A model generated the notes under the pieces. It was not told the origin of the DNA. It worked only from the letters and a program-made list of their open reading frames with translations, and ran no database searches. Positions 20,421 to 25,212 of a stretch of 25,212 bases of DNA are shown here, in pieces. A program made the position numbers and the translations under genes. The DNA is from Onchocerca volvulus (taxonomy: Eukaryota; Nematoda; Chromadorea; Rhabditida; Onchocercidae): NCBI GenBank assembly GCA_000499405.2, contig HG738183.1, forward strand, positions 1-25,212. The letters are read 5' to 3'. Numbering within the stretch: the stretch's first letter is position 1; each line of letters opens with the position of its first letter.

Positions 20421-22161
20421 TAGGACTAGTATTGCAACATACATTAATGTTCTAATGGCTTGAAACATTAGGTAAGGAAAGATTTTCTGAAAATTAGAAT
20501 TCGGTTTATCTCAACTGATATGAAATTGAAGTGCAATCTGCTGGAATTTCTAAATTTTCTGATTTATAATCAAAATTTCAGATGATGACATGAATACTCG
20601 TCAAACTTATCTTTATATAAGCTTGCAAAATAAGTTTGATCGCTGTAAAGCTATTTAAATTTTGTTTCTTTGAATCTCATAGTGCAGTTAATAAGATTTA
20701 TGGATTCTGTAATGATCATAAATATCAAACAGATAAATTGGCATAAATTCTGTTTGAATTAGTAAACATGATTTGTACATTTCGGTAAATTATTTGTGGA
20801 ATATTTGTATGATTGCAAAAGCAACTGCATCAAAATTAAATCATTTTCATCATTTATTTTCCAAAAGATTTCGCAGCTAAAAATGCTGCATTTATTGCTA
20901 ATATCATTTCGAAAGTATTGCAATAAGATGCCGTACAGAAATCATCAAAGATTTTTTTTAATGCTTCTTTTTAATTAAACAGGATACTCTAATTGTGTTT
21001 CAGTGAAAGGCAGGATATTTAGAAATGCAATGGATGGATTAAATAGAATTGGAAAGTTCAAACAATAAGAATCAAACAACATGCACTTGTTGCAAAATTT
21101 AATCATTTATTGCATTATGTTTTATTTGATGTAAAGTTTTTGTGTGTTAAACTTGATGTTTCTCGATAATTTGAGAGCCAAATAAAATCTATGATTTGTT
21201 AGACTTAAACAGCGACTTAGCAACGATGAGAACGATTTCAATTATGTCTTTCTTATCTAGGTTAAGAGCAAAGGAAGGTTCAGCAATATTTCAATTCAAC
21301 TTTTTTTAAATGCCTTTCATAAATATTTAATTCATTGGTTTTTCTACTTCTCTTCTAACTGTTTTAGCAATTAAATATTTGCACAACTTACAGCCTTAAT
21401 GAAATTATGGGTTGATAAGCATAATTTGCAAATAATATGAACTATTCATATTTTGTTTGAAATTAAGTACAAAAAAAATTTGACATTCTTAAAATTTGTG
21501 TGCAAAGAAAAGTGAATGTTCAAAACACTGAAAATTTTGGCTTTTTGTTGTCTAGAAGAAATTTATAAAGCGTCTCATAAGAAGTCGTCAAAATAAATTA
21601 ATAAATCATCAGAAAAATCATTGTATCAAATTTTAAATGTCAGATTTGTAATGAGTGTTGGGAATAAAATTTTTCTTATTTGCTGATGCATAATTGAACT
21701 ACCATAAACATTTTCAAGCGCTTATACTGCGGTTAAATTTTTAGAAAATACGAATATTATTCTCGAGACTTAAAGTATTCTAAATTGATTAATATTTAAC
21801 TTTTATTGCTCCCATTCTTCTCGCCACTGTTTTAATCACTTTATTATTCTGATGAAAAATACAATTTCAAGCTAACGAACTGATCATTTATGTCAAGAAA
21901 CGAATTTCTGCAAAAAATTATGCTGGAAAGTTCGACATCAAATCTATATTTTCCGAAGTTCTAGCTTTTCTTCTAAAAATTTAAAATTTTCAGATTAAAA
22001 TTAACTTTTAAGAGATAAAAACGTGGAAAAAAACATTCATTCTGAAATTTAAATTTGCAAAATTTAGCAATACTTTTTTGTTGCAGGTGTTGAAACTTCT
22101 TGTTCGGTTTATACTCCTTCATACAATATCGAATTTTGAAGGGAAGTTTGCTGAGTAATAT
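20421..22161 (+). repeat. 3' flank of receptor C, repeated after receptor B
   Basis: It aligns with 8265..10002 throughout, with scattered substitutions and small indels. It is non-coding spacer ending at a truncated receptor start. Short frames in it are not conserved between the two copies. Confidence 0.8.
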
Positions 22162-22194
22162 ATGGCAGTTCGTTCTTGCTAAATCATCATACTA
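22162..22194 (+). pseudogene. Beheaded receptor: first codons only, with a stop
   Basis: ATG and five further codons (MAVRSC) match the receptor start and are followed at once by TAA. Homology to the receptor then ends at the same point as in 10003..10035, where the interspersed repeat begins. The two truncated copies were thus made by one event and then duplicated. Confidence 0.75.
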
Positions 22195-22400
22195 CTGGAT
22201 CAGTGTTTGTTTGCTCGAAATCACAAATCTCCAAAAGTTCTTAAACATGAGCCTTAGCTATATCAGTTCAAAATTTTAGATTTTTGAAGGTTCTTAATTA
22301 TTGCTTTAAAATTTCGACAGAGCATTGCATTCGAATACGCTTACGTTTTTATATACACACGTTATTGTAGATCAGTCTGGTTAAATAGAAAAAAAAGGAG
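22195..22400 (+). mobile_element. Interspersed repeat, copy without the GC-rich hairpin segment
   Basis: It matches 10037..10345 (CTGGATCAG start, GAGCCTTA block, GCATTCGAATACG core, TTTTTATATAC, CAGTCTGGTTAAATAG) but lacks about 80 bp that include most of the hairpins and the TATATAAATAAAAATG motif. Confidence 0.6.
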
Positions 22401-22727
22401 AGGTGAAAGGACAAATTTATCATAAAGCCGGCTCACTACTTCTAAATAATCAACATAAATTTCTGTGAATGTATTTTCTCGGTGATAGTAATGATGAATA
22501 GAATGCACGCTCTCGATTTCATACCGATATAGAAAGACCCTCGTTTCCCACATAGAAAGAACCGTCGCTGTGTTTTCACTATGCGAATATGATAACCTAA
22601 ATTTGATCTTCTGAAAGGCATTATTTGGATGAACTAGAGCAGATAAACTGCATCCGAACTGTCCTCGAAATTGAATAAATGGTGAAGCAAAATAATGCAA
22701 ATACGATATAATTCTATGGACTTGCAA
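22362..22727 (-). CDS. Unassigned open frame, about 121 codons
   Basis: A long minus-strand frame for this AT-rich DNA. It contains FASPFIQFRGQFGC and a His-rich part (SVHSIHHYYHREN); its last part overlaps the interspersed repeat, so that end is unlikely to be native coding sequence. It has no ATG at its left limit and no recognised domain. It lies on the same strand as, and downstream of, the ruined zinc-finger gene and may be part of the same relic. Confidence 0.25.
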   Translation of the reverse strand: MQVHRIISYLHYFASPFIQFRGQFGCSLSALVHPNNAFQKIKFRLSYSHSENTATVLSMWETRVFLYRYEIESVHSIHHYYHRENTFTEIYVDYLEVVSRLYDKFVLSPLLFFLFNQTDLQ

Positions 22728-22775
22728 TTAAAATTATTTTTTTTATCAATATAACTGTGTTAGAGGTATATTCTG

Positions 22776-23150
22776 TTATCTAGTCAAAGAGTTTATTGTA
22801 GAATATGGCCTTTCAGTAGAATTTTTATGTGCTTTTGTTTGTGCTTTCAAATTATCACTTCGAGTGAATTCTTTGCCTCTTTGATCACACTTGACCGGTC
22901 CTGTGGCTGTGTGCATCCGCTCATGTCTTTTCAGATGACTGCGCCATTTCAATCCTTTGTCGTATTGATCATGTATGAACAGCTGTTCCTTCCCGTGTTC
23001 TTTTTCATGTCTTTTCCAATTGTCTGAATGTTTGAATCCTTTGCCGCATAGCTTACATTTGAGCGGTTAGTCGCCCATGTGTAATTTGGCTATGTCTTCG
23101 TAATTGGATTGGATATTCGAATTGTTTATCTCATACGTTGCATTTTATCG
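22776..23150 (-). pseudogene. C2H2 zinc-finger gene relic (about four fingers)
   Basis: Read on the minus strand: a first finger with a frameshift (RRHSQITH end), then HMGD and a TAA where the linker should continue, then an intact finger CKLCGKGFKHSDNWKRHEKEH (C-X2-C-X12-H-X3-H). A third finger keeps KGLKWRSHLKRHERMH but has lost both Cys. A fourth has CDQR in place of C-X2-C and Gln for its first His. The frame ends at 22776. With one intact finger of four plus a stop and a frameshift, this is a dead relic of a Kruppel-type gene. Confidence 0.8.
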
Positions 23151-23281
23151 CATTCAACCGACATCAATAAAAATCTTTGCTCATTGGGAGTTTGAAAAAA
23201 AGTTCTCCTACTTTGCGACGCTAATTCCAAACACATAATGATGTAGAAGTAATGAAAGATGAAAGATGGAACAAGTGATAA

Positions 23282-24148
23282 TAATATTATTCAGCAAACT
23301 TCCCTTAAATGTTCGATATTGTATGAAGTAGTATGAACTGACAAGGAATTTCAATGCTGCAATAAGAGTATTGCTAAATTTTGCAAATTAAAATCTCAAA
23401 ATATTACTACCATCATGAAAATAGTAGCATGGATATCTTGAATGCTCTTAGATTTTTAATTGAAGAACTAAAAGTTCAGAAAACCCAGATTTGATGTCAA
23501 ACTTCTTAGCACAATTTTTGCAGAAAACTGTTATCTTAACATAAATGAACAGTTCATGGAAATAATGACGAGAGCAATGGAAGTTAAATATAGAATCAAT
23601 TTATAATATGTCAAGTTTCGGCAATATTCGTAATTCCCAAAAAATAAACTGCAACTGTAAACGTTCGGAAATATTTGTAGCATTTCAAATATGTATTAAC
23701 AAGTAATGTAAATTTCGGTTCCAACATTCACTACAAATATGATGCTCAAAATTTGATGCAATTATTTTTCTGATATTTATTTATTTATTTTGACGACTTT
23801 TTCTGAGTCTCGTTGTAAATTTCTTCTAGACCAACAAAAAGTTAAAGTTTTTAGTGTTTTTTTTATTCATTTTTCTTTGCACAACAAATTTGAAGAATGT
23901 CAAATTTTTTTTGTTTCATCTCCAACACAAGTATAAATATTCGTGTTACTTACAAACTATGTTTATCAATCCTTAGTTTCATTAAGGCTGTAAGTTGCGC
24001 AAATATTTAATTCTTAAAACAGTCTTAAGAGAAGTAGAAAAACGAATGAGTTAAATATTTATGAAAGACAAAAAAAAAGGTTGAACTGATGATGAAACAA
24101 AAAAAAAGGTTGAACTGTATTGCTGAACCTTCCTTTGCACTTTACCTA
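23282..24148 (-). repeat. Inverted fragment of the receptor spacer
   Basis: The reverse complement of this segment follows about 9100..9990 of the spacer after receptor B, from the GCAAAGGAAGGTTC motif to AGGGAAGTTTGCTGA. It is truncated just before the receptor start and, at its right end, by another repeat beginning near 24160. A small internal duplication (AAAAAAAGGTTGAACTG twice) lies at 24070..24117. Confidence 0.75.
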
Positions 24149-24159
24149 GGTAAGAAATC

Positions 24160-24320
24160 TGTATATAAATAAAAATGTAAATGTTTCCTGTTACCTACGC
24201 CCGATCTCCGGTAAGTTCTCAACCGATTTTTTTCAAATTTTGACACAACCTTGCACTCCAACCGACTTAAATATGGTTACGTTTTTTCACGTTTCACGTC
24301 CGTGACAACCGAAAATAGGT
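24160..24320 (+). mobile_element. Interspersed repeat, third plus-strand copy
   Basis: It has TATATAAATAAAAATG followed by GGTAAGTTCTCAACCGA, TCAAATTTTGACACAACC and a GGTTACGTTTTTTCACG end, which correspond in order to the copy at 10116..10310. Confidence 0.55.
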
Positions 24321-24345
24321 GAAGAGATGGAGTTTATTGGATTCT

Positions 24346-24507
24346 CCTACCTTTTTTCTGTTATTCTCCTTTTTTCTCCCATCTTTCTCTCTCTCCTTCT
24401 TGAGTAAAAGATACGGTTAGCCTCCGCCTATCTTTTTTTCTGCCGTTCTCCTTTTTCCCTCCATCTCTCTCTCTTCTTGTTGGGTAAAAAGATGCGGTTA
24501 ACAATAA
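24346..24507. repeat. Tandem duplication, 81-bp period, two units
   Basis: The units start at 24346 and 24427. Each is pyrimidine-rich (CTTTTTTCTG, then a TCTCTCTC run) and ends in TTGAGTAAAAGATACGGTTA or its close relative. Confidence 0.75.
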
Positions 24508-24517
24508 TAATAGAAAT

Positions 24518-25212
24518 TAAACTGGGTTCAATGTGATGACCGTCGCGCGCCAATAAGTGCGCATCATTATCACGCGCTAACAAGGGCGCCCTTTCTATCA
24601 TTTTGTATTTCCACGGGAGCGGTTTAATGCTCCGACTCGGGTTTTTTTTTTTTTTTTTAGTTTTCTCTTTTAGAGGTTTTCTCTTTTATTTTATAAATTT
24701 ATCATTAGATTTGTTTTACTAATATTGTTGATTTTTTACTGTTGCGTAATAGATATTAATTAATATCAAATAATGATAAATAATAATAAATAATGATAGT
24801 AATAAATTATATTGATAAATTATAACTAATAAATAGTAATGAATAATAATACAGAATGCTGAATAATAATAAATAATAATAAACAATAAATACTGAATAA
24901 TAATAAATAAACTAGGGTCAATGTCGATGACCGTCGCGCGCCAACAAAAACGCATCATCAACATGCACCAAGGGCGCCTTTTTCTACCATTTTAAATAGA
25001 GATTTCAATGAGAGCAGTTTAATGTTTCGACTCGGGTTTTTTTCCCTTTAATCGTTTTCTCCTTTTTTATTTTATAAATTTATCATTAGATTTGTTTTAT
25101 TGATATTATTGATTTTTCACTGCTGTGTAAATAATAATAATTAATAATAATGATAAATAATGAAAAATAATAAATAATAATTAATAATAAATAATAAGGA
25201 ATTTTTTGACTC
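24518..25212. repeat. Tandem repeat, 390-bp period, running off the window
   Basis: The units start at about 24518 and 24909. Each begins AAACTGGGTTCAATG or similar, then the GC-rich block GATGACCGTCGCGCGCCAA, AAGGGCGCC, GACTCGGGTTTTTTT, then TTTATAAATTTATCATTAG, and ends in a long AATAATAAATAAT tract. The second unit continues to the right edge. The minus-strand open frame across the TAA-rich tract is composition only. Confidence 0.85.

Noticed and set aside
22827..23027. A 66-codon plus-strand Cys-rich gene
   Set aside because: It is antisense to the zinc-finger relic; the opposite strand shows finger spacing and linkers.
24719..24964. An 81-codon minus-strand gene rich in Ile, Tyr and Leu
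   Set aside because: It is produced by the AATAAT-rich tract of a tandem repeat, a composition effect.

Overview
The window looks like nuclear DNA of a parasitic nematode, most likely a filarial or other spirurid worm. It is AT-rich. Its genes are split by short GT-AG introns, it carries nematode-style seven-helix receptors, and it holds a fragment of a bacterial-type peroxiredoxin of the kind found as nuclear Wolbachia transfers. Nothing resembles a prokaryotic operon, a CRISPR array or a tRNA/rRNA gene. All gene models below were assembled by eye from reading frame, splice phase and comparison between copies in the window.

Two gene families make up the region. The first is a five-exon receptor of 335 residues, present as copy A (minus strand, 20..1216, running off the left edge), copy B (plus, 6217..8264) and copy C (plus, 18387..20420). 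B and C are complete and have identical exon lengths and intron phases. Two further paralogues survive only as their first few codons (10003..10035 and 22162..22194). The second is a ten-exon minus-strand gene (11794..15178) of the DEPDC1/LET-99 family, plus a dead copy of its 3' half that keeps its introns (plus strand, 2880..4215).

Layout from left to right: receptor A and its 5' flank (1..1975); a (TA)n tract and degenerate repeats (2127..2870); the DEPDC1 pseudogene, split by a 546-bp insertion with a 5-bp target duplication (3097..3642); a peroxiredoxin relic (4317..4508); homopolymer-rich DNA (4560..5490); the inverted arm matching A and then receptor B (5490..8264); its 3' flank, ending in a beheaded receptor and an interspersed repeat (8265..10345); poorly conserved DNA (10345..11790); the DEPDC1-family gene (11794..15178, with possible 5' sequence to 15712); repeat-derived DNA (15720..17972); receptor C and a 3' flank that repeats the one after B (17972..22400); an unassigned open frame; a ruined C2H2 zinc-finger gene (22776..23150); an inverted piece of the receptor flank (23282..24148); and tandem repeats to the right edge.

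The ancestral unit seems to be a receptor and a DEPDC1-family gene placed head to head. DEPDC1 gene + receptor C is the working version; pseudogene + receptor A is its mirror image. Sequence patchwork among A, B and C points to repeated gene conversion. The receptors are probably chemosensory or orphan GPCRs, and the DEPDC1/LET-99 family acts in cell division and cortical polarity, so the adjacency need not mean a shared function.
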